A stretch of DNA of 60,879 bases from Clostridia bacterium. Lineage in GTDB: Bacteria; Bacillota; Clostridia; Oscillospirales; CAG-272. Both the position numbers and the translations under genes were made by a program. Shown here piece after piece: positions 42,535 through 51,394 of this stretch. Below the pieces are notes generated by a model. It had not been told where the DNA came from. It was given only the letters and a program-made list of their open reading frames with translations, and searched no databases. The stretch covers positions 1 through 60,879 of the forward strand of contig JAFTOB010000128.1 in the NCBI GenBank assembly GCA_017451545.1. Reading direction: 5' to 3'. Each line of letters begins with the position of its first letter. Position 1 is the stretch's first letter.

Positions 42535-43134
42535 TTATCTGCAACAGTCACAGAGGCAGTCCATACACATAAGAGCAGTACAGATATCGCAGACCGAGCA
42601 TCCTCCTGCCTGAGTTGTCTGATAGCCGCCACCGCGGTTCATATGGTTGCGCAGATTGTCTCTCGCGCTTCTGTATTCGTTATTATACGGGTCCTGCGCG
42701 CAAGCCTGATCGAAGCAATTCTGGGCATCCACGTAATGTCCTCGGCGCACGAGAATAACGCCGTGAAGGAAGAGCCACTCGGCTCCGCGCTTGTCGACGG
42801 GAACGGCATCAAGCAAGCTCTCTGCCCTGCCGATATTGCCGTTATTGATCTCTACCCTTATACGGGAATATTGCGGATCAGAGCTGCTCGAGCCGGGATT
42901 ATAGCCCGAGTAAGAGCCGCCCGAGGAGCGGGAGCCTCCGCCTGCTCGCTCGGCCTTTATCTCCTCGTACGCCGCGTTGATCTCCTGCATCTTTTCGGTT
43001 GCCACCTCGGCAAGGTCCGAATCGCGATATTTATCGGGATGGTATTTTCTCGCCAGATTTCTGTATGCCTTTTTGATCTCCTCGTCGCTTGCATCGCGCG
43101 ACACTCCGAGGATGGAATATGGATCCTTATTCAC
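42535..43134 (-). CDS. J-domain (DnaJ-like) protein with TPR-like region and cysteine-rich tail
   Basis: The 199-residue protein begins with a J domain ([20 protein letters not shown]) including the HPD motif needed to stimulate Hsp70 ATPase. A Gly/Ser linker leads to two TPR-like helical pairs (about 100-170). The C-terminal 25 residues hold seven or so cysteines ([18 protein letters not shown]). It lacks the zinc-finger and substrate domains of canonical DnaJ, so it is a specialised type-III co-chaperone. The cysteine tail could bind metal or be lipid-modified. It overlaps the DUF5685-like gene by eight bases. Confidence 0.88.
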   Translation of the reverse strand: MNKDPYSILGVSRDASDEEIKKAYRNLARKYHPDKYRDSDLAEVATEKMQEINAAYEEIKAERAGGGSRSSGGSYSGYNPGSSSSDPQYSRIRVEINNGNIGRAESLLDAVPVDKRGAEWLFLHGVILVRRGHYVDAQNCFDQACAQDPYNNEYRSARDNLRNHMNRGGGYQTTQAGGCSVCDICTALMCMDCLCDCCR

Positions 43135-43996
43135 GATGGTCCTTCTCCTTTTCAGTCATTGCCCGTTCAACCGAAGCCGGCATCCCGAACTCAATTATAT
43201 TTTCAAGTATTTCGAACAGATCTCGCCTTTCGCCGCGCTCAACAAGGTCAAGGGCATCACGCAGCTTTTGAAGCTCAAACTGCAACGCAGCCTTTATATG
43301 CTCTCGCTGCTGATCGTCTGGAATGTCGCCGTAAAGCAGTAAAAACGGGTTGTAGGTGTTCTTCTTTTTGTCCTTTTCGCAATCGTCCACGGCATCGGTA
43401 ATATACACCCAACGCCCTGCCCGTTTGCCTATTTCCGAAGCTATCTTTTCGTCAAAGCCCTCGTAACCGTGAGCTATGATCTTTGCCATAATATCTCCGA
43501 AAAGATCGGCGGGGCGGTCGACCGTCGGCTCCTTTTTGCTTTCAAGCTCGGAGAGCGCGCAAAGGCCGCGATCAAGCTCGGACTTCAGCTCGGGCAGACA
43601 TTCAGAAGCCTTTTTATTGGCCTTCTTCATAGCCCTGCGAGCGAATTTCGCGGCGATACGTTTTCCTCCACGCTCGTCTCTCACATCGTCGTCCAGCTTG
43701 CCGTATGCCAGCAGTGTGCCTGCCTTGGCGCAGAACTCAAGCTCGGGATTTATTTTCATAAAGGGACGTTTTTTGAAGGGGTGCAATCCGCATCTGCGGC
43801 GCTCAAACTCTGGCATGGTACCGCTTATGGCCATTCTGATAAGCAGCGCGAAAACCACGTCGTAGCTGAGCGTGCATTTCGAGCGGCATCCACAACACTT
43901 GCCGAGAGCGCGACAGAGGCCGCAATAGGCCGCCTTATAATATTCGTGCTCGCGCACCCGAAGCTCGGGCGCATAGGCCTTTATGTAACCGAACAC
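43127..43996 (-). CDS. DUF5685-type protein
   Basis: The 289-residue protein has an N-terminal cysteine-rich start ([20 protein letters not shown], residues 23-42), a helical core and [20 protein letters not shown] near residue 200. This matches a clostridial family with no known function that is often encoded beside J-domain proteins. The cysteines suggest metal or redox chemistry, and the DDxxxD pattern resembles isoprenoid-binding helices, but that is speculation. The start is GTG seven bases after GGAGG. It sits 15 bases behind the anchored trigger-factor-like gene. Confidence 0.75.
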   Translation of the reverse strand: MFGYIKAYAPELRVREHEYYKAAYCGLCRALGKCCGCRSKCTLSYDVVFALLIRMAISGTMPEFERRRCGLHPFKKRPFMKINPELEFCAKAGTLLAYGKLDDDVRDERGGKRIAAKFARRAMKKANKKASECLPELKSELDRGLCALSELESKKEPTVDRPADLFGDIMAKIIAHGYEGFDEKIASEIGKRAGRWVYITDAVDDCEKDKKKNTYNPFLLLYGDIPDDQQREHIKAALQFELQKLRDALDLVERGERRDLFEILENIIEFGMPASVERAMTEKEKDHRE

Positions 43997-44011
43997 GCCC
44001 TCACCTCCGAA

Positions 44012-45346
44012 TTACTCTTTGTTTTTCTTAGCCTTTGCCGTCATAACGGCAGCAAATACGCAGAATGCGATCACGGCTGCGGCCAGCAGCCCGATGACCG
44101 AAAATCCTACTATTTTAATAATATCCACGCCCTGACCGTTGCTGTCTGCGTCGTTACCGGGAGTGGTGGTTCCCGCGGGCTTGTTCGGCCCCGTGGTACC
44201 CGTAGGCTTGTTATCCTCAAGCAGATACTCGAAATCCTCAAAGTCGGTGGTCAGCTCGTACACACCGTACATATCGTTTGGAAGCAGCTCGAAGACGTAA
44301 TCGGCAATTATCATATTATTGATATCGTGCTTGCCGAGGTAAAGCTCCTCAAGCTCAGAAACCGTCATATCGTAGCTCTCGGCCATCTCTGCGACACGTG
44401 CGCTGTACTCGCTGTCCGAGATAGTTCCGAAATCACCCGTCTTGTAAAGTGCGAACATAACGAGATCCCACTCAACGTAGTATTTGGCTCTTTCCTTTAT
44501 TGCCTCGGTGTCGGTTCCCGCGTACTCAAGGAACTCCTCAAAGGTATCGAATCTATCCTTGTACGTTTCATTATACATCCGCAGATACTCGTTATATTCT
44601 TTGTAATAGTAATAATTGAGGTGCTCCTCGGGATAGCTGTTGATCTTAGAGTTCTTCGTAACCGTCAGATAAAGCTCGTAAGCCAGATCGTCGGCAAAGG
44701 ACAGAAGATTCTTTTCAATGAGATAAAGTCTGTAATCCTCAACCGTGTCGACGCCAAACTTGGCCTTGACGTAGGAATCGGTGTACTTGTATTCCTTAAT
44801 ATAATTTACAGTGGCGGTGAATTTGATCTCTTTACCCGCCACGGTGGTGACCTCAAAGTCCTCTGGGAAAGTCATAGTGAACTCGGTCTCCTTTTTAGGA
44901 GCAACGCCAACGAGCTTGCCGCTGTTGATGATATAATCGCGAACCGTCTTTACCTCATCCGTCTCGGTAAGCACGACCTCTGCCTTGCTCTCGGCCGCAC
45001 CCGATACGGTGATCCAACGGTCGCCCGAAACCTTGACTTTTCCCGAATAGGTTATATTGACGGTATCTCCTTCGGCAGTATCTCTATCTGTAACCTCAAC
45101 GTAAATTTTATTCTCGCGAGCCATACGGTCAAGATCCTCGGCCGTTACGTTCACGTTCAAGGTAATCGGAAGGTTCTTGTAATTGCCGAGCGTGATATAA
45201 CGCGAAAGATCGGTGTTTTCAAGATCTATTGCTCTGTATTCCGCCCCGGCCTCGGTGCTATCCTCGGCATATGCGGGAATGATCATCAACACAGCCATTA
45301 TAGCCGCCAGCACAAATGCAATGGCGCGTTTTACTGTTTTTTTCAT
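44012..45346 (-). CDS. Exported trigger-factor-like protein with C-terminal membrane anchor
   Basis: The 444-residue protein has a signal peptide (residues 1-27, ending PAYA). An FKBP-like domain follows (GDTVNITYSGKV to the PEDFEVTTVAGKEIKFTATV strand, about 90-185), then a trigger-factor C-terminal-type helical domain (about 190-365: YLIEKNLLSFADDLAYEL and YYYKEYNEYLRMYNE). A Thr/Gly/Pro linker, a membrane helix (about 415-437) and a Lys-rich tail complete it. The ribosome-binding domain of true trigger factor is absent. It should be a folding factor displayed on the outer face of the membrane. Its ATG follows the paralogue stop by one base. Confidence 0.8.
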   Translation of the reverse strand: MKKTVKRAIAFVLAAIMAVLMIIPAYAEDSTEAGAEYRAIDLENTDLSRYITLGNYKNLPITLNVNVTAEDLDRMARENKIYVEVTDRDTAEGDTVNITYSGKVKVSGDRWITVSGAAESKAEVVLTETDEVKTVRDYIINSGKLVGVAPKKETEFTMTFPEDFEVTTVAGKEIKFTATVNYIKEYKYTDSYVKAKFGVDTVEDYRLYLIEKNLLSFADDLAYELYLTVTKNSKINSYPEEHLNYYYYKEYNEYLRMYNETYKDRFDTFEEFLEYAGTDTEAIKERAKYYVEWDLVMFALYKTGDFGTISDSEYSARVAEMAESYDMTVSELEELYLGKHDINNMIIADYVFELLPNDMYGVYELTTDFEDFEYLLEDNKPTGTTGPNKPAGTTTPGNDADSNGQGVDIIKIVGFSVIGLLAAAVIAFCVFAAVMTAKAKKNKE

Positions 45347-45347
45347 T

Positions 45348-46562
45348 TCAATCTCCCGTTACGGTTCCGCCCGTGGTCTCAGGCTTGGTCTCGATCAGAT
45401 GCTTGTACTGATCGTAATCGGTGTTGACCTTGATGTTTTCCATAAGGTACTTGTTGCAAAGCTGTCCCGCAAAGTAGTTTTTAAAATACGTCTTACCCTG
45501 CTCGGCCTCAAGCTCGTACTTGTTCTTATATCCGAGCTGTGCGGCAAGCTGATCAAGCATAGAAATATAGTCAGCCTCGCTGAGAACGATCCCCGCCTGG
45601 TTGCAGACAGCGGCACACAGAAGGTCATCTCTTGCATAATCCTGCGCACTCTTGAGGACCGACTCCTCGCTGATCCCCGCCATTTCGTAAAATTCCTTGA
45701 GGGTAACGCCGTAATAGTCGGCGTACTCATAGTAGTAGACCAGCATCTGAGAATGATAATACTCAACAAGCCCCTCGGGATACTCCTTGATCTCAAGCGC
45801 GCCGTTAACGGCCTCAAGAATGAGGCTCCACTTATTGTTATCGAAATTCTTGAGATTTTCGATTATCATCTGTTTTCTGTAATACACACGGAAATCGGCG
45901 AGACTCGTATACTCGCCCTTGGTCAATTCTGAAACGTTTTCGTCGGTCATAAAGTAATCGTATATGTAATTGACGGTGATCTCAAAGACAGCCTCGAGAC
46001 CTGCAAGCTCGGTTGCCTTGTAGTTGTCGGGGAATTTGACCTTGGTCTTGACCGTGGTACCGGGCATAATTCCGTAAAGATCGGCATCAAAGCCGTCGAT
46101 ATAGCCCGTGATCTCATCGAGAGTGATGGGTGCATCGGTTGCGGTGCCGCCATCAAAATACACGCCGTCAATGCTGCCTGCAAAATCGATATTGAGCACG
46201 TCACCCCTTTGGGTAAGACGGTTCTTTTCTTCCCTATAATAGCCAACCCCGGCGGCGAGCTCCACAAGTCCTGCCTCGAGAGCCTCATCGTCGCAATATA
46301 CGTTGAGGTCGATCTCAAGCTCGGAGAGATCAGAAAGCTCCACGTACTTGCCGATATCAAGGGCAAGCATATCGATGGGATCCTTTACCGTGGGAACGGT
46401 CTCATCGGGATTGTCTCCCGTGGTGTCGTTTACCGTGGGATTTGTAACGGCAGGCTTGCTGTCGTCGGGCTTATTGTCATCGGTCGGCTTCTGACCGTTG
46501 CAGGATACAAGCATCAGCGCGGCCAGCAGACCTGCACTGAGCTTCAAAAAGATCTTATTCAT
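45348..46562 (-). CDS. Exported trigger-factor-like lipoprotein
   Basis: The 404-residue protein starts at the ATG at 46562 (GAGG six bases upstream) with a lipoprotein signal ending LVSC. A Pro/Thr/Asp linker (about 22-55) leads to an FKBP-like domain (GDVLNIDFAGSIDGVYFDGG, about 110-130, ending in the PDNYKATELAGLEAVFE strand) and a trigger-factor C-terminal-type helical domain (about 205-375). It is a paralogue of the next gene but lipid-anchored rather than TM-anchored. FDGG retains part of the FKBP consensus, so peptidyl-prolyl isomerase activity is possible. It is first in the operon, with a promoter at 46594-46622. Confidence 0.83.
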   Translation of the reverse strand: MNKIFLKLSAGLLAALMLVSCNGQKPTDDNKPDDSKPAVTNPTVNDTTGDNPDETVPTVKDPIDMLALDIGKYVELSDLSELEIDLNVYCDDEALEAGLVELAAGVGYYREEKNRLTQRGDVLNIDFAGSIDGVYFDGGTATDAPITLDEITGYIDGFDADLYGIMPGTTVKTKVKFPDNYKATELAGLEAVFEITVNYIYDYFMTDENVSELTKGEYTSLADFRVYYRKQMIIENLKNFDNNKWSLILEAVNGALEIKEYPEGLVEYYHSQMLVYYYEYADYYGVTLKEFYEMAGISEESVLKSAQDYARDDLLCAAVCNQAGIVLSEADYISMLDQLAAQLGYKNKYELEAEQGKTYFKNYFAGQLCNKYLMENIKVNTDYDQYKHLIETKPETTGGTVTGD

Positions 46563-46593
46563 AAAAAACCTCATTATATTATTAATCTTTATA

Positions 46594-46622
46594 ATTATAT
46601 CACACTTTTCTTGACCTTGCAA
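46594..46622 (-). promoter_or_regulatory. Promoter of the trigger-factor-like/J-domain operon
   Basis: Minus strand TTGCAA (46622-46617), 17 bases, TATAAT (46599-46594). Confidence 0.75.
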
Positions 46623-46663
46623 GGGCAATTTAAACATTTCACAAACGGGACACACAAAAATCA

Positions 46664-46691
46664 AAAAAAGTCGGAAAAATCCGACTTTTTT
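46664..46691 (-). terminator. Terminator of yceD-rpmF
   Basis: AAAAAAGTCGGA, loop, TCCGACTTTTTT: a 12-bp stem with T-run on the minus strand, ten bases past the rpmF stop. Confidence 0.9.
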
Positions 46692-46700
46692 GAGTGAGAC

Positions 46701-46898
46701 TTATTTGCTTGCCTTTTCGTCTTCAACCTTTATGACTTCTTTTCCGTCATAAGTTCCGCAATTCTTGCAGACACGGTGGGAAAGAACGAGCTCTCCGCAC
46801 TTGGGGCACTTTACCATACCCGGAACATCCAATCTCTCCTTAGCCGTGCGTCTCTTGTCTCTGCGGGCCTTGGAAACCTTACACTTTGGTACTGCCAT
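46701..46898 (-). CDS. rpmF: 50S ribosomal protein L32
   Basis: The 65-residue protein starts [17 protein letters not shown] and has the zinc ribbon CPKCG and CKNCG, so it is the zinc-binding (C+) form. It is part of the large ribosomal subunit. It lies 33 bases after yceD, a conserved bacterial arrangement, and shares its promoter and terminator. Confidence 0.97.
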   Translation of the reverse strand: MAVPKCKVSKARRDKRRTAKERLDVPGMVKCPKCGELVLSHRVCKNCGTYDGKEVIKVEDEKASK

Positions 46899-46931
46899 TA
46901 CCTACACCTCCTTAAAAGATTCAGTTATTTT

Positions 46932-47444
46932 TTATTTTTCTTCGCTGAAATAGTTCCGAAGAACGTCCCAGCGGGGGTCGCGCTCCGTGAGATCGCATCC
47001 GCAATCCCCTTCTCTGCGCGGCTTACCGCATTTCGGGCAAAGCCCGGGGCAATCCTCCGAACACAGAAGCCTCATCGGGAAATCGAGAATAAGCTCCTCA
47101 CGCAACTGCTCGTCGATATCCATAACGCCGTTTTCGAGAACGACGTATTCATCGATATCCTCCTCAAGCTGTTCCTCGCTGAGCGTGCCCTCACTGACCA
47201 CAGTGCGGACAAACTCGGTCTCATACCGTCCGTTCACGGGTGTAAGGCATCTTGCGCACTCGCCGCTGTAATCAAACGAAACAGACAGTGAGAGCCGCAT
47301 ATAGCCCGCCGTGTCCACGATATCTCCGAGGACCTTTACGTTCGAATCTATGCTCGCTCCGTTTATCTCGAAGGGCAAAAGTTCAAAATCAACCTCAATG
47401 CGATCACACTCTCCGCGCAGCATTGGTCTAACATCCAACTTCAT
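46932..47444 (-). CDS. yceD: YceD/DUF177 family protein
   Basis: The 170-residue protein has the YceD core CARCLTPVNG and a C-terminal cysteine cluster (CPGLCPKCGKPRREGDCGC) likely to bind zinc. Family members are linked to 23S rRNA accumulation and ribosome assembly. The ATG at 47444 follows GGAGG by seven bases; the longer frame has no support. It is co-transcribed with rpmF. Confidence 0.92.
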   Translation of the reverse strand: MKLDVRPMLRGECDRIEVDFELLPFEINGASIDSNVKVLGDIVDTAGYMRLSLSVSFDYSGECARCLTPVNGRYETEFVRTVVSEGTLSEEQLEEDIDEYVVLENGVMDIDEQLREELILDFPMRLLCSEDCPGLCPKCGKPRREGDCGCDLTERDPRWDVLRNYFSEEK

Positions 47445-47474
47445 TCCTTCACCTCCGATAAAGCAACATTTAAC

Positions 47475-47503
47475 ATTATAATAGAAAAGAGTCAAATTGT
47501 CAA
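47475..47503 (-). promoter_or_regulatory. Consensus promoter of yceD-rpmF
   Basis: Minus strand TTGACA (47503-47498), 17 bases, TATAAT (47480-47475). Confidence 0.88.
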
Positions 47504-47524
47504 GAGTTTTTTTATTTTTTCGCT

Positions 47525-50005
47525 TTATTTTATTACATATTCTCCGCTTTGGAGCTCAAAAACGAGTTTTTTGTCCACAATTTTGCCCGAAAGTGCCTTT
47601 TCGGTGAAATCAATGCCGTTGATATTGACGGTCTTGCGGCCGTTAAGCAGCGGGAACTCCACTCTTGCGCTGCCGTCGGGGATGCGGCAGCTCCATACGA
47701 ACTCCCCGTTTTCGTACTCCCAACGGCTGCGTATTCCGCGGAAGGTGGCATCCACCATAGTGATGCGCTCCTGGCCTGCGGGGAGCTCTGCGTCGCTTCT
47801 CGTGTCGGGACGGGGAGCGAGGATGATATGTTCAAAACCGGGGCGCTCGGGATCGGGACGGATTCCCGCCATACCGGCGTACATCCACTCCGCGACAGCT
47901 CCGTATGCATAATGGTTGAAGGAGTTCATCGTCACGGCTCCGAAGCCTGTGGCTACGGTGTAGGAATTCCATCTCTCCCAAACGGTGGTCGCGCCCTGAC
48001 GTACCGAGTAGAGCCACGAGGGATCGCGGGTCTGGAGCAGGAGCGAGTATGCCAGATTGTCAAGTCCGAGCTTTGAGAGAGTCTGTGCGAGTATTCCCGT
48101 GCCGACGAAGCCGGTAGACAGAGTGTAATCGTTGTCGATTATCTTCTTCTTCAGAGACTCGATGGCCGCCTCGCGGTCCTCGGGCTTCAGAAGCTCGAAG
48201 GCAATAGCGAGAAGATATGCGGTCTGAGTCTCGTTAACAATCTTTCCGTCCTTGACGTAAAGATCATAGTAGTGAGCGATGATCCTCTCGCGCAGCTCGC
48301 GATAGTACTCTGCCCTGTCGGTCTTGCCGAGAAGCTCGGAGAACTTGACCATCAGCGCGGCGGAATATGCGTGATAAGCCACCGAAACGTACTCCTTGGG
48401 GAGCTCATCGTAAGCGAGCCAGTCACCGTAGCGGGGATTCGAGCCGTTAAGGCCGTTGAGGCGATAGATATGATCCATATACCAATCCATAGAATCGTAA
48501 TGCTCGGCAATGATCTCGGTGTCGCCGTACATAAGCCACATGGTATAAGGCACGATAAGGCCTGCCTCAGCCCACGCGCCGGCCGAGCCTCTCGTCTTTC
48601 CTCTTTCTTCCTCGTCCCAGACTCTCGGCACAACGTCGGAATATGAGCCGTCAAAGCCCTTCTGCGCGTCGCGCATATCGCCGAGCCACTTACGCATGAA
48701 CTTATAGGTATCGACCATATAAGAGCCCGCGCCGACGAAGATCTGGGTATCGCCCGTCCAGCCGAGACGCTCGTCGCGCTGAGGGCAGTCGGTGGGAACT
48801 GTGACGTAGTTGCCCTTCATACCGCGCTCGATGTTGGCATAGAGCTTGTTGACCTCGGCGTTGGAGCACTCGAAGCTGCCGAGCTGAGCAAAGTCGGCGT
48901 GAATGACCTCACCGGTAACGCAGACGATCTCCACGTCACGGCTTGCCGTGATCTCGGCATAGCGGAAGCCGTAATAGGTATGGAGGGGACGGAAGATATT
49001 GAGCTGCTTGCGGCTGCTCTTGGAGCTTGCAATGTAAACGAGGCGGGAGAGAGCCGAGCGGTAGTTTGCCATATAGGGGCTTCCCTTTGGGCCGTCGTTG
49101 CCGCGAGTGGGATCTCCGCTGTCGTTAAGCATTTCGGCAAAAATGAACTCAAGCTCGGTGCCATCGTTTGCCATAACGGCAAAGCTGGGGCGACCGACGA
49201 TGTTCTCGCCGAAGTCGAGGATCAGGTGCTGACCTGCCAAAAGCTTGATCTTCTCGCAGTTGTCGCCAACCGCCTTCTTTGTGACGAGTATCTCACCGAA
49301 ATCGGTGCCGTTGTTCTTGGTGTTACGGTAGACCGTGGCGCTCTTCGGGGCTATGTACTCATTGACGGTAACGCGCTCGCCCTCAAAGGGTACGATCTCG
49401 CCCTCAAAGCCGTCGAAGCGCTTGGCCTTCTGCCAGGTGTACTTATCGGGCTCAACGGTGGGATCGGGGATGCGTGCGTCGAAAAGCTCGCCGTCCCAGA
49501 TATCCGCGGTGCGGACAGGGCCGCCAACGGTAGCCTTCCAGCTCTCGTCGGTGGCGATGACGGTCTTTTCCCCGTTCTTGAGCTCAAGCTCGATCTCGGC
49601 GCAGAGTGCGCAGGGCTTGAAGCCGTACCAGCCGAAAGAAATACGTCCCGACCACCAGCCGGGTGCCACGCGTGCGGCGAAAGTATTCTCGCCCTTCTTG
49701 AGTAGGGGCTTTATATCGTATTCGATCTCAAAAACTCTGTGATGATAGTCTGTCCAAAGAGGCATCAGCTCATCGTTACCCACGCGCTTTCCGTTTACGA
49801 TAGCCTCGAAAACGCCAAGCGAGGTGATTCGAAGAGTTGCCGACTTGACACCTTCCGCATTGAAGCTCTTGAGGACGGTAAGCAGGCCGCCGCGATCGTC
49901 GAGCTTCATATTTCTATTGTTATACTGCTTGTTTATCCACGGATTGTGAGCCGAGGGTGCAAAGCTCTCGTAACCCGGGCATGTGATGAAAATTCCTTTG
50001 TTCAT
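47525..50005 (-). CDS. GH78 alpha-L-rhamnosidase
   Basis: The 826-residue protein has N-terminal beta-sandwich domains and an (alpha/alpha)6 barrel with DCPQRDERLGWTGDTQIF, which holds the GH78 catalytic acid region. MNSFNHYAYGAVAEWMY is the conserved C-terminal barrel segment and YYGFRYAEI precedes the barrel. It would remove terminal rhamnose from pectic oligosaccharides or flavonoid glycosides. There is no signal peptide, so substrates must be imported. The ATG at 50005 lies nine bases after CGGAGG. It is transcribed alone, and no clear terminator separates it from yceD. No rhamnose catabolic genes are nearby. Confidence 0.92.
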   Translation of the reverse strand: MNKGIFITCPGYESFAPSAHNPWINKQYNNRNMKLDDRGGLLTVLKSFNAEGVKSATLRITSLGVFEAIVNGKRVGNDELMPLWTDYHHRVFEIEYDIKPLLKKGENTFAARVAPGWWSGRISFGWYGFKPCALCAEIELELKNGEKTVIATDESWKATVGGPVRTADIWDGELFDARIPDPTVEPDKYTWQKAKRFDGFEGEIVPFEGERVTVNEYIAPKSATVYRNTKNNGTDFGEILVTKKAVGDNCEKIKLLAGQHLILDFGENIVGRPSFAVMANDGTELEFIFAEMLNDSGDPTRGNDGPKGSPYMANYRSALSRLVYIASSKSSRKQLNIFRPLHTYYGFRYAEITASRDVEIVCVTGEVIHADFAQLGSFECSNAEVNKLYANIERGMKGNYVTVPTDCPQRDERLGWTGDTQIFVGAGSYMVDTYKFMRKWLGDMRDAQKGFDGSYSDVVPRVWDEEERGKTRGSAGAWAEAGLIVPYTMWLMYGDTEIIAEHYDSMDWYMDHIYRLNGLNGSNPRYGDWLAYDELPKEYVSVAYHAYSAALMVKFSELLGKTDRAEYYRELRERIIAHYYDLYVKDGKIVNETQTAYLLAIAFELLKPEDREAAIESLKKKIIDNDYTLSTGFVGTGILAQTLSKLGLDNLAYSLLLQTRDPSWLYSVRQGATTVWERWNSYTVATGFGAVTMNSFNHYAYGAVAEWMYAGMAGIRPDPERPGFEHIILAPRPDTRSDAELPAGQERITMVDATFRGIRSRWEYENGEFVWSCRIPDGSARVEFPLLNGRKTVNINGIDFTEKALSGKIVDKKLVFELQSGEYVIK

Positions 50006-50036
50006 ATGGGTAGACCTCCGTTTTTTATACACTCAT

Positions 50037-50065
50037 ATTTTACCACATCCGAAAATTTTTTTCAA
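50037..50065 (-). promoter_or_regulatory. Promoter of the GH78 gene
   Basis: Minus strand TTGAAA (50065-50060), 17 bases, TAAAAT (50042-50037). Confidence 0.7.
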
Positions 50066-50071
50066 TACATA

Positions 50072-50100
50072 TTTCAAAATTTATGCTCTTGTGTTATAAT
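50072..50100 (+). promoter_or_regulatory. Extended -10 promoter of nnrD
   Basis: TGTTATAAT (50092-50100) is an extended -10 box; the -35 (TTTCAA, 50072-50077) is weak. It lies back to back with the GH78 promoter. Confidence 0.6.
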
Positions 50101-50128
50101 TAAATCAGAAAATTTTATGGAGATCGTT

Positions 50129-50977
50129 ATGGATATTTTTTCTTACGGCATTTCGGACCTTGCGCGCATCCCCGCGCGCCCTGTCCGTTCAAACAAGGGT
50201 ACCTTTGGGCGCGTGCTGACCGTCGGCGGCTCGGTGGGTATGAGCGGCGCGGCATACTTTGCCGCCAAGGCGGCGTATCGGACGGGCGCGGGGCTTGTAC
50301 AGATCATGACACCCGAGCAGAACCGTATTATATATCAAACTTCCCTTCCCGAGGCCTTACTCGCGCTCTACGACCCCGCAAGCCCCGACGTCGGAGCTAT
50401 CAAAAACGCGGTCTGCCGCGCCACCTGCGTGGCGGTAGGTATGGGGCTCGGCACGTCGGACACTGCGGTGACGGTGCTTCGCGCCGTTCTCGAATCGGTG
50501 ACGTCGCCCTTGATCCTTGATGCCGATGCCCTGAACATCCTCGCACTATATCCCGAGCTTTGGGCTCTTGTGCCGCCGTCAACTGTCATTACTCCCCACC
50601 CTGCCGAGATGTCCCGCATCTCAGGTCTGCCCATCGACACCGTCTGTGCCGATATCCCCGCCGTTGCCGCCGAGTTTGCCGCACAGCGAGGCCTTATCTG
50701 CGTGCTCAAAGATGCCCGCACCGCCGTCTCCGACGGTGAGCGCGTGATGATCAACACAAGCGGCAACAGCGGAATGGCCACGGGCGGCTCGGGCGACGTG
50801 CTGGACGGCGTGATCGCCGCCCTTATGGCGCAGGGCTGCTCGCCCTTCGACGCCGCCGCCCTCGGCGTATACGTCCACGGTCTCGCGGGCGACCGCGCCG
50901 CCGCCCTCCTCTCCGAATATTCGGTCATGGCCTCGGACATTATCAACGAAATTCCCAACGTGCTCAAATTCAGGTGA
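50129..50977 (+). CDS. nnrD: ADP-dependent NAD(P)H-hydrate dehydratase
   Basis: The 282-residue ribokinase-like enzyme repairs damaged NAD(P)H hydrates using ADP or ATP. Signature segments are GGSVGMSGAAYFAAKAAYRT (residues about 31-50), ITPHPAEMSRISG and the catalytic SGMATGGSGDVLDGVIAAL. Many bacteria fuse this domain to an epimerase (NnrE); here the epimerase half is absent and would have to be encoded elsewhere. The ATG at 50129 lies six bases after GGAG. Confidence 0.92.
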   Translation: MDIFSYGISDLARIPARPVRSNKGTFGRVLTVGGSVGMSGAAYFAAKAAYRTGAGLVQIMTPEQNRIIYQTSLPEALLALYDPASPDVGAIKNAVCRATCVAVGMGLGTSDTAVTVLRAVLESVTSPLILDADALNILALYPELWALVPPSTVITPHPAEMSRISGLPIDTVCADIPAVAAEFAAQRGLICVLKDARTAVSDGERVMINTSGNSGMATGGSGDVLDGVIAALMAQGCSPFDAAALGVYVHGLAGDRAAALLSEYSVMASDIINEIPNVLKFR

Positions 50978-51034
50978 ACCGCCGAAAAATCGGAGTTTGA
51001 AATTTAAGCCTAATCTATTTTTGAAAGTTTTGAT

Positions 51035-51056
51035 AAAACTTTTTCAAAAGTTTTTT
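51035..51056 (+). terminator. Probable terminator of nnrD
   Basis: AAAACTTTT, TC, AAAAGTTTT followed by TT; an overlapping stem AAAGTTTT/AAAACTTT lies just upstream. AT-rich, so of moderate strength. Confidence 0.5.
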
Positions 51057-51144
51057 GCGATCCAACGGCAACCCGTTGGCCGCCCTCCGCAGAGCGCGAA
51101 ACACTCCTTTCGTTCCGAAGGAACGACGGCGGCCCCTGCTCGTT

Positions 51145-51207
51145 GAAAAAGAAGCGAAAAATTGGGTATGGAGCAAAGCGCAATACCTAATTTTTGGCTT
51201 CTTTTTC
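51145..51207. repeat. Inverted repeat with 25-bp arms
   Basis: Arms 51145-51169 and 51183-51207 match at 23 of 25 positions (one difference is a G-T pair) around a 13-base loop. The outer part is GAAAAAGAAGC and its complement. It is far longer than a terminator stem and has no coding content. Confidence 0.85.
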
Positions 51208-51332
51208 AGGCCGCGCAAACGAACGGGCGCACAAAGTGACGCCCCTACGGGTAAATATTAGATTATTCAAGCTCTGCTTTGTCGGTTCGCTTACATATTT
51301 TTTACCTTTTTTCAAAAATTTTTTCTTTTTTC

Positions 51333-51358
51333 TGTAACCTTTCGCGAACCAGCCCGTC
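51333..51358 (+). promoter_or_regulatory. ECF-type promoter of the sigma factor operon
   Basis: TGTAAC (51333-51338), 16 bases, CGTC (51355-51358) fits the -35/-10 pattern recognised by ECF sigma factors (compare the AAC/CGTC-type promoters of B. subtilis SigX and SigW). No sigma-A promoter is visible closer to the gene. Auto-activation is the natural reading. Confidence 0.65.
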
Positions 51359-51394
51359 ATATAGGGTGAGGACCTTAGAAGAAGGAGGTACGAC

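Larger units (their letters stand above)
50978..51332. other. Structured non-coding intergenic region
   Basis: This region contains no credible gene. In order it holds a CGGAGTTTGAA segment (50991-51001) also found at the end of the palindrome at 53918-54375, an AT-rich terminator hairpin (51035-51056), a CCAACGG/CCGTTGG hairpin (about 51063-51079), a GTTCC/GGAAC hairpin near 51117, a 25-bp-arm hairpin (51145-51207) and a GGGCG/CGCCC hairpin (about 51224-51244). The density of inverted repeats suggests a repetitive element remnant or a structured RNA. Confidence 0.65.

Noticed and set aside
43469..45427. 652-residue plus-strand frame
   Set aside because: Antisense to the DUF5685-like and trigger-factor-like genes, whose signal peptide, motifs and spacing support the minus strand.
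51015..51218. 67-residue minus-strand frame in the nnrD-ECF gap
   Set aside because: Its codons are the arms of the hairpins at 51035-51207; basic low-complexity product with no ribosome binding site.
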